Shown here: piece after piece, positions 21,031 through 47,139 of the stretch
Position numbering within the stretch: position 1 is the first letter of the stretch
Layout of the letters: every line of letters begins with the position of its first letter
NCBI GenBank assembly: GCA_022457155.1
Contig: JAJGOT010000117.1
Span: 248,001 to 312,000 of the forward strand
Length of the DNA stretch: 64,000 nt
Source: Cladopsammia gracilis
Taxonomy: Eukaryota > Cnidaria > Anthozoa > Scleractinia > Dendrophylliidae
Reading direction: 5' to 3'
Position numbers and translations under genes: made by a program
Notes under the pieces: generated by a model
The model's input: the letters and a program-made list of their open reading frames with translations, nothing else
What the model was told of the DNA's origin: nothing
The model's database searches: none

Positions 21031-21835
21031 TGAGATCTATGGGTTCTACAGGATCTACGGGGTTAAACGATATATAGGATCTATCGGTTCTGTATGATCC
21101 ATGGGTTCTACAGGTTCTATGGTTTCTACAGGATCTATGGGTTCTACGCGATCTATGGATTCTACAGGATCTATCGGTTCTACACGATCTATGGATTCTA
21201 TAGGATCTATGGGTTCTACACGATCTACGGGATCTATGGGTTCTATAGGATCTATGGAATCTATGGGTTCTATAGGATCTATGGGTTCTACACGATCTAC
21301 GGGATCTATGGGTTCTACACGATCTATGGGATCTATGGGTTTTACACTATCTATGGAAAGCTTATGGAATCTATGGGTTCTACAGGATCTATGGGTTCTA
21401 CAAGATATATGGGATCTATGGGTTTTACACGATCTATGGGTTCTACAGGATCTATGGGTTCTGTAGGATCTATGGGTTCTAAACGATCTATGGTTTCTAT
21501 AGGATCTATAGGATCTATAGGTCCTACACGATCTATGGGTTCTACACAATCTATGGGTTCTATAGGTTCTATAGGTTCTACACGATCTATGGGTTCTGCA
21601 CCATCTATAGGTTCTATAGGCTCTATATGATTTATAGGTTCAACACCATCTATGGGTTCTACACCATCTATAGGTTCTATAGGATCTATAGGTTCTACAC
21701 GATCTATGGGTTCTACAGGATCTATAGGTTCTATAGGATCTACATGATCTATAGGTTCTACACCATCTATAGGTCCTATAGGATCTATAGGTACTACACG
21801 ATCTACAGGTTCTACACGATCTATAGGTTCTACAT
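21031..21835. repeat. Minisatellite block 1 (9/18-bp period)
   Basis: Tandem variants of GGATCTATGGGTTCTACA. Because the period is a multiple of three, several frames on both strands stay open for over 100 codons and give low-complexity peptides. These are not genes. Confidence 0.95.
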
Positions 21836-22377
21836 TTACCAAAATGAGAGCAGTCCCTCTCTTCGAGGCTTATGTGCTCTGGTCGCGGTCAAGTTCTTAA
21901 AGTTCTTAATGCGTCAGCTGACAAACCCCACTCTTAAAAGAGTTAATATTAGGAGTCGTAGCCAACATGGAAGGCAAATTGTTCCATTGTTTTATAGTTC
22001 TAGATAGGAAGCTGTACTGAAGGTAAGTTTTCTTCTCGTTAGGTATTCTATAGGATTTAGTGTGAGTATTTCTGGAGTATCTTGTAAGTGGTATAAGTTC
22101 TTTAGAAAAGTCTACTTCAACTAAGCTATTTACAATTTTGTAAAACATAGTTAATCTATTATCTGCTCTACGCTGAACCAGACTGCGCCAGCCAAGCTCA
22201 TTCAGCGTGGCGGTGACACTTGCTTCGCGGCTGTAGTTGTTGCAAACAAAGCAGGCTGCTCTCCTCTGCACCATCTCGATCTTATTTTGGTTCTCTTGAG
22301 TAAAAGGATCCCATACGGTGGATGCGTACTCGATTTGTGGTCAAACAAGGGTCCTACATGCGTTGGCTTTAATAGGG
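21836..22377 (-). mobile_element. Non-LTR retrotransposon (CR1/L2-like) 3' fragment
   Basis: The - strand encodes the end of a LINE reverse transcriptase: IEYASTVWDPFTQ, then VQRRAACFVCNNYSREASV, LGWRSLVQRRA, LTMFYKIVNSLV and a tail with FLSRTIKQWNNLP. One in-frame TGA replaces a codon in the RTLV-PQIEYA segment near 22327. A short 3' UTR follows. The fragment splits the minisatellite into two blocks. Confidence 0.85.
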
Positions 22378-23140
22378 TCAGGATCTATAGGTTCTACATG
22401 ATGTATAGGTTCTATAGGATCTATAGTATCTATAGGTTCTACACCATCTACGGGTTCTACACGATCTATAGGTTCAGCTAGGTTCTATGGGTTCTACACG
22501 ATCTATAGGATCTATAGGTTCTATAGGATCGATAGGTTCTATAGGATCTATAGGTTCTACACGATTTATGGGTTCCACAGGATCTATGGGATCTATTGGT
22601 TTTATAGAATCTATAGATTCTACACGATCTATGGGTTCTACACAATCTATAGGTTCTATAGATTCTATAGGTTCTACACGATCTATGGGTTCTACATGAT
22701 CTATAGGTTCTATAGGATCTATATGATCTATAGGTTCTACACGATCTATGGGTTCTACACGATTTATAGGTTCTTCAGGATCTATAGGATCTATAGGTTC
22801 TACACGATCTACGGGTTCTACACGATCTATAGGTTCTATAGGATCTATAGGATCGACACGATCTACGGGTTCTACACGATCTATAGCGGGTTCTATAGTA
22901 TCTATAGTATCTATAGGATCTATAGGTTCTACACGATCTATAGGTTCTATAGGATCTATAGGTTCTACGCGATCTATTGGTTCTATTGGATCTATAGGAT
23001 CTATAAGTTCTACAGGATCTATGGGTTCTACACGATCTATAGGTTCTACACAATCTATGGGTTCTATAGGATCTATAGGTTCTATAGGATCTATAGGTTC
23101 TACAGGATCTATGGGTTCTACACGATCTATAGGATCTATG
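22378..23140. repeat. Minisatellite block 2 (9/18-bp period)
   Basis: Same unit family as block 1, with more GGATCTATAGGTTCTACA variants. Confidence 0.95.
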
Positions 23141-23984
23141 GGGAGTTAAGTGTGAATGTAGAGATATATGGACACACCCCATTTGGGGACATGCTTACAC
23201 TTAGACAGAGCCGCATTTGCGACTAAATCGAGACTTTTGTGACTAAATTTGTCTAGCTAATAAAGGAATTATATTCAACAGTCTTGTGTCTTACTTGCAA
23301 CTGGTAGTTGTAATTTTATCCGAAAAATCCTGCGAAATTCACGTTGAATGCTGCGTGACTTAATCGTCGATGCTCCATTAACGCGGTGTCCAAGAAGTTT
23401 ATCACGGGAGCTCTTTTTCAGGCTTTCTCAGAAATTCCGGTATTAGTACATGAACTGAGGAGTATGATTTCAGAATCGGAGAAATAACCAAAATGAAATC
23501 AAGACAAATAGAGTATTTATATGTCGGAAAAATCTGAGACCTTTCTGAGTACACAGCACGGCAGGATTTTGCCCGATCCCACGGCGATAGCGTGAATTTG
23601 TTTGATGTCGGCCCGACGTTTTTGCCTGACATAGCCCTTTTAAACAGTGGCTGAATTAATTAATGAAACTGAGGTACTAGGTCAAGACGAGGTGCCACGG
23701 GATAAAGAGACGCACTATAATCTATGATTACTACTAGTATAACGTCATAATTTCCCCCTTTTGAAGGTATTTTAACGATCAATTTTTTTTCTATTTTCTG
23801 AATAAACTTAAGTCCTCACCCTTCCCCGCGATCCACTGGCTCCCTCACCCCTCCCCGGCCCTTCCCGTAAAATGCATGAGCAAGTAACCGCTCCTTCAGC
23901 GTACAATCAAATTTGCCGCCAAGCAAGTTTCACTTGATGCAAGAATCTGCTGGAGAAGCTGAATTTATTAACAAGCCTTTAAAT

Positions 23985-39549
<15,565 letters not shown>

Positions 39550-40540
39550 AAGAGTTAGATATTTGTACAGAAGGATGCTAAAAGCACCCAGACAACGCGG
39601 CGAGATGCAGAATTGCCATATTTATCCTAAGATGTTGTAATTTCATGACTGCTGCTGGATGACGCCAGCTGTTATGTTGTAGATTTCACTTTAACTTTGA
39701 TGGGTTTACTAGTTGTATGATATAAAAAGGACGACACGGTTGATTTTTGGACAAAATATGTTTCAACCGTTACAACGCTTTTTTTTTCAGTTGTAATGGC
39801 CAAAAATGAAAAAAAAGTTACCCGGTATCATTGTCATTCGTGTGTTCGATCGCAACAAAACATGGCGAAGAAGGGACAGCGCCAGGGCTAAAATATGCGT
39901 TGCTTTCAGCCATATTTAATCGAAATAATCCTTCCACAAGTTGCCAAAACTCCACTGTAAATCGAGTGACGCGCTCTGTTGTAAACGCACTTATGATGTC
40001 ACTACAACCCAGGTCCTTGTCTAATATGCCCAACTTATGTTGCTTGTTAAAATATGTTCCCATAACTTCAAGTGACTTTTTTTCCCATCGAAATAATTCT
40101 TAAAACACCAATTTTCAAATTACCAAAAAAAGAGAGAAATTTGGTGCTGAAATGTCGCTTCATGTGCACTTTAAGTGGCTGTCTGTGGAGGTGGGTTCGA
40201 CTGTTTTCCAGTAGGTGACTCATAGCTTGAACTTCAGCCGCATGTGGATGTGGAAGGGATAAAACTGGCTTAGGGACTGGTCACTTTACTTCTGAGGGGT
40301 GAGGGTGGGGAAAGGGGGGGGGGGATTCTGAATGCTTTTGAAAAAATATCCTGCAAGCTAACTTGGTGGGAAAAATATATCCTTCAACTACAAAAGACCG
40401 ATTTGAAGTTGTTGTTTTTTTAGCCAAAAACTTCATGCAGCAACAGAGCTAAAGGAAAAAATATCAAGCACAAGCCAAATCCCCCCACCCACCCACCCTC
40501 AAGAATATTAATAGTTTACCCCTTACTGCAATAGAACTCA
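39550..40540. other. PRPS 3' flank
   Basis: The presumed 3' UTR is followed by a MITE-like stretch ending near 40170 with CATGTGCACTTTAAGTGG; related sequence occurs at 14205. The - strand frame at 39818-40063 is repeat sequence rather than a gene. Confidence 0.4.
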
Positions 40541-40542
40541 CT

Positions 40543-40815
40543 AGAGCGGTTTTCCTTTGAGTGTCGTAAAACCAAAACCAAAGTAATTACTCTGACCAAT
40601 CACAACAGTCGTAAACAATCCAACGAACCAATCAGAACTCGAAGCAAATACATGTAGCCGGCGCCAAGCGCGGGAAAACACGTGCGAGCAAGTCACGATT
40701 GGTTTTGGTTTTACTTCTGATTGGCTGAGAAAGTGGCGCGGGATTTTTTAGCCAATCACAAAGCGTAGCAATGCAAAACCAAAGCAATTGTGTAATTACT
40801 TTCGACACTCAATTG
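40543..40815. mobile_element. Interspersed repeat X, copy 1
   Basis: Bounded by TTGAGTGTCGTAAAACC and its mirror GTAATTACTTTCGACACTCAA. It contains CCAATCACAACAGTCGTAAA and GGCGCCAAGCGCGGGAAAAC. Copy 2 lies inverted at 44966-45250. Confidence 0.65.
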
Positions 40816-41246
40816 AACTCGGAATAATATTTGCTATTCACTTCCAATTCAGTGAATAATAATATTTAACAATTATAGATTATGTGCTCGAGATTTCTAT
40901 CGCGTATTCGCCCGAATAAACTATCACGCGATAGAAACCAGGAGCGAATAATCTAATTGTTTTAGTACAAATCCACTAGACGTTCAAAACTTAAGAAAAT
41001 GAACTGTTTACAGACACTTCGAAAACACGAAGAAGCGGCCGCCATTAGGCAACTCACTCTAATCACTTCCTACAACAGAATAGATAGTGAGTAGCGTAGC
41101 CAAAAATAGAACAGCATTCGCGATAGAACGCTAGTAGAATTATACTTATGTTAAATATCTTGGCCAATAGGAGCACATATTGTATGTTAGTTTTACAAGA
41201 CTTATTTTGTTTGTATCGGTTTTTCCTCGATCATGGAGACATGTAG

Positions 41247-42215
41247 TGCAGTTCTAACTTTTGAGTCTGTGGACGAAATCCTATGGTGTGACCATTCAAA
41301 TGAAACCTCTTCAGCAGTACTTTTGCATGGTACCATTTGTTCTAACTTTTGAGTCTGTTGACGAAATCCTATGGTGTGACCATTCAAATGAAACCTCTTC
41401 AGCAGTACTTTTGCATGGTACCATTTGTTCTAACTTTTGAGTCTGTTGATGAAATCCTATGGTGTGACCATTCAAATGAATCCTCTTCAGCAGTACTTTT
41501 GCATGGTACCATTTGTTCTAACTTTTGAGTCTGTTGATGAAATCCTATGGTGTGACCATTCAAATGAATCCTCTTCAGCAGTACTTTTGCATGGTACCAT
41601 TTGTTCTAACTTTTGAGTCTGTTGACGAAATCCTATGGTGTGACCATTCAAATGAAACCTCTTCAGCAGTACTTTTGCATGGTACTATTTCTTCTAACTT
41701 TTAAGTCTGTGGATGAAATCCTATGGTGTGACCATTCAAATGAAACCTCTTCAGCAGTACTTTAGCATGGTACCATTTGTTCTCACTTTTGAGTCTGTTG
41801 ATGAAATCCTATGGTGTGACCATTCAAATGAAACCTCTTCAGCAGTACTTTAGCATGGTACCATTTGTTCTAACTTTTGAGTCTGTTGATGAAATCCTAT
41901 GGTGTGACCATTCAAATGAAACCTCTTCAGCAGTACCTTTGCATGGTACCATTTGTTCTAACTTTTGAGTCTGTGGACGAAATCCTATGGTGTGACCATT
42001 CAAATGAAACCTCTTCAGCAGTACTTTTGCATGGTACCATTTGTTCTAACTTTTGAGTCTGTTGATGAAATCCTATGGTGTGACCATTCAAATGAAACCT
42101 CTTCAGCAGTACTTTTGCATGGTACCATTTGTTCTAACTTTTGAGTCTGTTGATGAAATCCTATGGTGTGACCATTCAAATGAAACCTCAGCAGTACTTT
42201 TGCATGGTACCATTC
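41247..42215 (+). repeat. 88-bp satellite array, about 11 copies
   Basis: Unit: TCTAACTTTTGAGTCTGTTG, GATGAAATCCTATGGTGTGA, CCATTCAAATGAAACCTCTT, CAGCAGTACTTTTGCATGGT, ACCATTTGT. It is homogeneous with few variants. Confidence 0.95.
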
Positions 42216-42281
42216 GTTTTTCAATATGTCGCAAAATGAAATTTGGGATTTTTCTTGAATTTTGATTTTTGGCACTCTTAA

Positions 42282-42385
42282 GGCCCGTTTACACACGCGA
42301 TTTGAAGATGCAACTTGCGCGCGACAAAAATTGCATCGACAAGTGCGACAAAAATTGCACAAAAAATCGCCTGTGTGAACGGGCC
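42282..42385. mobile_element. 104-bp MITE
   Basis: Ends GGCCCGTTTACACACGCGAT and the mirror GGCCCGTTCACACAGGCGAT are flanked by TTAA and TTTA. The start resembles the Harbinger-like MITE at 2656. Confidence 0.6.
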
Positions 42386-42662
42386 TTTAGGAGTTAAAGG
42401 GTTAAAATAAAGTTTGGTAAATTGCAAAGATTACTTTACAAGAAGACAGACGTAAATTAAAGTCCTGTATTAACGTTCTGAGAATAAAGAATGCCTGATA
42501 TTTTAGTTGATGTCTTATTTATTTCAAATTATCTCCAATATTTTATGCTAAAAAAATAAGTGAACAATATAAAAGCACGGTTTGTGTCGTCTTTGAAATT
42601 ATACAAAAATTCAATAGTTGTCTTATTATGAAGACTACGTTTGCGTTGTTTCGCGTTACTTA

Positions 42663-42818
42663 GTCAGTCACGCACATCTTGACAACTTCCTGAGTCGAAG
42701 TGGGTTCAAACGTTGACGCAAAAATTTGCCCCTTCCAGGCAATAATATACCCAATACTGTGTTGTTCATTTCCCGCGGGGAAATTCCAAGTAGCAATGAC
42801 ACTTGTCAAAACAATAAG
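42663..42818 (-). CDS. Candidate terminal exon, identity unknown
   Basis: The - strand frame has codon-like composition, with ATWNFPAGNEQHSIGYIIAW and KGQIFASTFEPTSTQEVV, then KMCVTD and a stop. Possible acceptors precede it, but none matches the phase left by the EGF exon at 45869, so it cannot be attached to that gene without another exon. It may be chance. Confidence 0.2.
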
Positions 42819-43112
42819 TTTACAACTTGAGTTTTGCTTTCTCACGAGGTGTGCATGTTACAAGTAATTGTTTTAAAGCCTGCATACGCGCAGATGGCGA
42901 ATTCTTTGGCGAGCAAACTTCGCCTTGCTTTCCGAAAGCCTGTGGATTGCTTTTCTCACGTCTTTGGGGCATTCTGTAGAAAAGAAAGGAGAAAACAGTC
43001 AAATTTTGGCCCCATCATCAGTACGGTCAAACCGGAGGGACCACGGAAACTGTCCGTATTAACGAGGTGTCTGTATCAAGCGGGTTCTTATGAATGACGT
43101 AATTTAATATTA

Positions 43113-43488
43113 GGGCCATTTATACGGGAGAAAATAAGACGCGTCTTATCTAAGACGCGACTTAAATAAGATGCGAAGTGTACCATTTATACGTTTGCGT
43201 CCAACATAAGACGCGAAGCTAACGTATAAATGGTTCGCGTCTTATTTTTGATACGGCGCACTTGTTGTTCACGTCTTATTTAGGACGCGAAAGCATTTAT
43301 ACGAGGAAGTTCACGTCTTATTTAAGACGCGGACAAAATAAGAACAGCTGAAAACCCTGTTCTAAGATAAGACGCGTCTTATCAAAGTCGCGTCTAAAAT
43401 AAGACACGAATGCTTATTTTGTACTGTTTATACGATCGGTTCGCGTCTTAGATAAGACGCGTCTTATTTTCTGTCGTATAAATGGCCC
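43113..43488. mobile_element. Harbinger-like MITE, GGGCCATTTATACG family copy 1
   Basis: The ends GGGCCATTTATACGGGAG and its mirror are followed inward by repeated AAGACGCGTCTTA palindromes. Confidence 0.65.
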
Positions 43489-43787
43489 TATTGTTCCTAA
43501 AGAAAACTGCAATATCTAATCCTACCAAGACACTAAATAATTATGACTAGATGAAAGCACATGTTTAGCTATATGTTAAGTAATGTCCACATAAGAACTA
43601 TAGTAAACTTCATTGTTCTGCGGCATTGGCTCTTTCCCACATAGAATATCTTTGATTTCAAGAACGGGGGAGGAGCTGATGGTTCATAATTATAATTATA
43701 TTTCATTATAAAAATAACGAAAATCCATTTGCGTCAAATTTTAGGAAATGTTCGTGCTTAACCAATCAGAATAGCAAAAGACAATAG

Positions 43788-43952
43788 ATCCATTTATACG
43801 ACAGAAAATAAGACGCGTCTTATCTAAGACGCGACTTAAATAAGACGCGAACCGATCGTATAAACAGTACAAAATAAGCATTCGTGTCTTATTTTAGACG
43901 CGACTTAAATAAGATGCGTCTTATCTTAGAGCAGGGTTTTCAGCTGTTCTTA
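43788..43952. mobile_element. Truncated copy of the same MITE family
   Basis: Starts ATCCATTTATACGACAGAAA and repeats the AAGACGCGTCTTATC interior, then breaks off at the left end of the next copy. Confidence 0.55.
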
Positions 43953-43955
43953 TAA

Positions 43956-44703
43956 GGGCCATTTATACGACAGAAAATAAGACGCGTCTTATCTAAGACG
44001 CGACTTAAATAAGACGCGAACTGATCGTATAAACAGTACAAAATAAGCATTCGTGTCTTATTTTAGACGCGTCTTATCTTAGAACAGGGTTTTCAGCTGT
44101 TCTTATTTTGTCCGCGTCTTAAATAAGACGAACTTCCTCGTATAAATGCTTTCGCGTCCTAAATAAGACGTGAACAACAAGTGCGCACGCGTAACAGTCA
44201 CTGCCCACTTTCGCGCCGGCTGAAACAAAATTGATTCGCAGTGCTCAGCAAAATCACCAGAAAAGACAACCAAAAAACAGAGGAATACGTGGACTACCGT
44301 AGAAGAAATAGAATTCCTGACTCTTTGCAGAGAATTAGCAATTGCTGAGCAGCTGGTGTATCGATTGTATGAAACGCCAAGTTTATGGAATTTCCTTAAC
44401 ATCATGGTCTTCATAAGAAAAGAAGACTTCTCAAAATTGAAAAAACATCTTTGAAAAAGTCTCTTCTTAAAATGACAGCACGCTTTTGTGTCTTGCTAAA
44501 GCGCGCTATCTTGGATTGTTGCAGATTGTTGCTAATGGTAACATCGCATGTGAACGAGGCCGTATCAAAAATAAGACGCGAACCATTTATACGTGATCTT
44601 CGCGTCTTATGTTGGACGCAAACGTATTAATGGTACACTTCGCATCTTATTTAAGTCGCGTCTTAGATAAGACGCGTCTTGTTTTCTCCCGTATAAATGG
44701 CCC
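43956..44703. mobile_element. Harbinger-like element, 748 bp, with a coding remnant
   Basis: Ends GGGCCATTTATACGACAGAA and the mirror of GGGCCATTTATACGGGAG are flanked by TAA on both sides (43953-43955 and 44704-44706), the usual PIF/Harbinger duplication. It encloses a Myb/SANT-like fragment. Confidence 0.7.
44224..44454 (+). pseudogene. Myb/SANT-like fragment inside the Harbinger-like element
   Basis: A 76-codon open frame reads KKQRNTWTTVEEIEFLTLCR and then ELAIAEQLVYRLYETPSLWN, ending KEDFSKLKKHL. The WTTVEEIEFL stretch resembles the first helix of Myb/SANT DNA-binding domains, the second protein of Harbinger transposons. The length and missing second and third Trp positions suggest a remnant. 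Confidence 0.4.
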
Positions 44704-44965
44704 TAATAGCTAATAATTTTGTTTCTTTGATGAAGTTCCGCAAATACAATATCTTAAAACTTGCATGTTGTGCGATTGGATCTCGAATTACTTGAAACCT
44801 TAAAAAAGATTAGACTAAATGCACCTTGAACCTTAACATTTTAGCAGTTGTTGAGTCTTGGCCAATGAGATCACTAGTGTTCTAACAATGAAAAAAGTTG
44901 ACATTCCATCGTGCATTGCCGTTCAGCACTATCCTTCTTATGCGGATCATTACTTAAGTATAGAG

Positions 44966-45250
44966 CGCTTTTCAATTGAGTGTCGAAAGTAATTACACAA
45001 TTGCTTTTGGTTTTGCATTGCTACGCTTTGCGATTGGCTAAAAAATCTCGCACCACTTTTTCGACCAATCAGAAGTAAAACCAAAACCAATCGTGACTTG
45101 CTCGCACGCGTTTTCCCGCGCTTGGCGCCGCCGACAAGTAATTGCTTCGAGCTCTGATTGGTTCATTGGATTGTTTACGACTGCTGTGATTGGTCAGAGT
45201 AATTACTTTGGTTTTGGTTTTAGACTACGACACTCAATTGAAAATTACTC
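44966..45250. mobile_element. Interspersed repeat X, copy 2 (inverted)
   Basis: A mirror copy of 40543-40815, bounded by TTGAGTGTCGAAAGTAATTA and ACGACACTCAATTGAAA. Confidence 0.65.
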
Positions 45251-45479
45251 TATGCTTTAGTATTTACTTTGTATGAGATTAATGAACTTTAGATTTGAAT
45301 GCGAGTACTAGATTGAGTACGACTTGCGAATTTCAAGCCAGTCGCGTTCCCAGAGCTGTCCCGCCTTCCAGTTGCTGACCAGAAGATATGAAGACTCTAG
45401 GTATAAAATTGTGCTGATAAATGATTATCTAGAGCATGCGAACTAGCTTTGAAAAGTTGTACTCAATCTCGTACTCGTA

Positions 45480-45640
45480 GCGGACGGGAAAAACTGTCCG
45501 TTGTCTGTAATAACGAGGGTCCGTATAAGCGGGCAAATTTTAGAAAAAATCTATGGGCGTTCGGCCGGGACCAAGAACACTTTCCGTAATAAAGGGGAGT
45601 ACGAATTTAGAGAGTGTCCGTTAAGCGGGGTTTGATTGTA
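45480..45640. mobile_element. pogo-like MITE remnant
   Basis: Repeated phrases TCCGTAATAA, GTCCGTATAAGCGGG and GTCCGTTAAGCGGGGTTTGA resemble the ends of pogo-type MITEs. A similar fragment is at 43018-43085. Boundaries are unclear. Confidence 0.4.
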
Positions 45641-45868
45641 CATTTTTTTTCCCTAAGCTTGCGACCAGTTGCATGTTTTTCCTGCCCCGTGCTACATTTT
45701 TTCCCGCGCTTGGATTCGCACTTGGCGGCACTATATAGTTGCACATTTTCCCGCGCTTGGCATAAGTCACACCATATTGGCATTTCATTCTGATTGGTTG
45801 GTTGCTTTATTGAGTCTGTTGTGATTCGTCAGTTGTGATGACCGTCACTCCAGTGATTGAATACTTAC

Positions 45869-45991
45869 TCTCATGACAGCGAGGCCCGAAATACCCTGTA
45901 CCATGGCATTCACAGCGATATCCGTCTTTGGCTCCTTTCAGCTGGACACAGTAGCCATTGTTCTTACAAGGATCTTTCTCGCATGGGTCCT
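45869..45991 (-). CDS. EGF-like gene exon 3 (EGF domain)
   Basis: Acceptor TTTTCCCTTACAG, donor GTAAGT; 123 nt, phase 1 at both ends as is common for EGF exons. Cys spacing is C-x4-C-x5-C-x11-C-x-C-x9-C. Confidence 0.8.
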
Positions 45992-47131
45992 CTGTAAGGG
46001 AAAAGTAAGAAATATGCCGTCTTCAGTAATTAAAAGGATTAACCTTTTTGAAGGGTTGCAATGGTCGTATGTAGCCGAAAAAAACTTCGGGTCTTCCTCG
46101 ACAACTTTCCACCATAGTACATGAAGTTGGCAACCTTCCAACAGTTTGGAAAATAATCGAAAACGTTGGCATGATTTTCGGACAATCCTCGGGAATGTTC
46201 GGAAAATTTCTGGAAGGTGTTGAAGTGGGAGGAAGGATAGATAGTTAACTACCCACTCAACGAAAACCAACTTTTAACGCTCGCATTTCTGAAATGTTCT
46301 GTGGTCACGCGCCGCTGTGACGTGGGTCAATTGGCAAACGTTAGAATCGAGCTCATCTGTTGCCATGCTATTTGGTAGAGAATTGGCGTTCGCGCTAGTT
46401 TTTCTTGCTGCTTCACAGTGCTGACGAGACCCAACCAGGTTGAAACAGCCGTCCACGGTTGCATTTTGGCTTTCAGTTTGGACTCTATTATGTCGTTGTC
46501 GCGTTAAATGTTCTACGTGGTATCAGCCTTGCTATACTCTGTTTTTTTCCCCGTTTTTCCCCCCTTTTATTTCTTACCTAACTGGATCGTGTTTTCTGCG
46601 ACGGCGAGACAGCTCTCTAATGACGAGTAATTAAATGGATTGTTACAGCACCATGCCTGTCCGCAACGACACATGCCCTGTACTACGTAACACCCTTGGT
46701 GAGGCTCAATTTTACACTTTAAAGTGCGAATGCACGTAAGCTTCTGTGGTGCCGCATGGAATGCTGGAACTGAAAGATAAAACCGCGCCACGCACCGCAT
46801 AAACGTTATGTCATTGAAACAAAACAAATCTTAGCTTTTCTTCTTTTTGATGGTGTCCAACGTAATTTCAGTTTTATTGAGGGTTTAAGGGAATTATTTG
46901 CTAGTTTAAACCACAAAAGCAGCTTAATGCTATAAATTCCTTTTCCTCACACTCGGTTTGAGGTAAACTAATTGAACGATCAGCCGATTAAAGCGATCTT
47001 GACTTCTTCAAGTAAAATTGCACCCTTCTTGAGCTAAAATTATTACACATTTCAACATCTGGTCATTTATATGGAGGAGATAAAACTTACCCAAGCACAA
47101 AAGAATTGAAACGAACAAAAACGTCTTCATG
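45869..47131 (-). CDS. Secreted cysteine-rich EGF-like protein, partial (3 exons seen)
   Basis: Exon 1 (47131-47091) encodes the hydrophobic start MKTFLFVSILF, a likely signal peptide for the secretory pathway. Exon 2 (46769-46578) encodes a Cys-rich module (LTCIRTLKC, GCYVVQGMCRCGQAWCC, SCLAVAE). Exon 3 (45991-45869) encodes an EGF-like domain with six cysteines (PCEKDPCKNNGYC, YRCEC, GYFGPRC). All junctions use GT-AG with GTAAG donors. Exons 2 and 3 join in phase. Exon 1 ends two bases into a codon while exon 2 expects one, so either a base is extra in its A5 run or an exon is missing. The 3' end was not found. Family and partner are unknown. Confidence 0.65.
46578..46769 (-). CDS. EGF-like gene exon 2 (Cys module)
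   Basis: Acceptor TATCTTTCAG, donor GTAAGA; 192 nt. Nine cysteines occur in about 63 residues, with spacing C-x5-C, C-x6-C-x-C and a CC pair. I do not recognise the module. Confidence 0.7.
47091..47131 (-). CDS. EGF-like gene exon 1 (signal peptide)
   Basis: ATG at 47131-47129; an earlier in-frame ATG lies at 47137-47135. Donor GTAAGT at 47090-47085. A one-base frame conflict with exon 2 maps to, or could be explained by, the AAAAA run at 47099-47103. Confidence 0.6.
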
Positions 47132-47139
47132 ATCATCTA

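Noticed and set aside
21055..23226. Long frames rich in IYRFY, GSTRS or VEPID repeats
   Set aside because: They are translations of a 9/18-bp minisatellite and are open in several frames on both strands; no non-repetitive coding sequence is attached.
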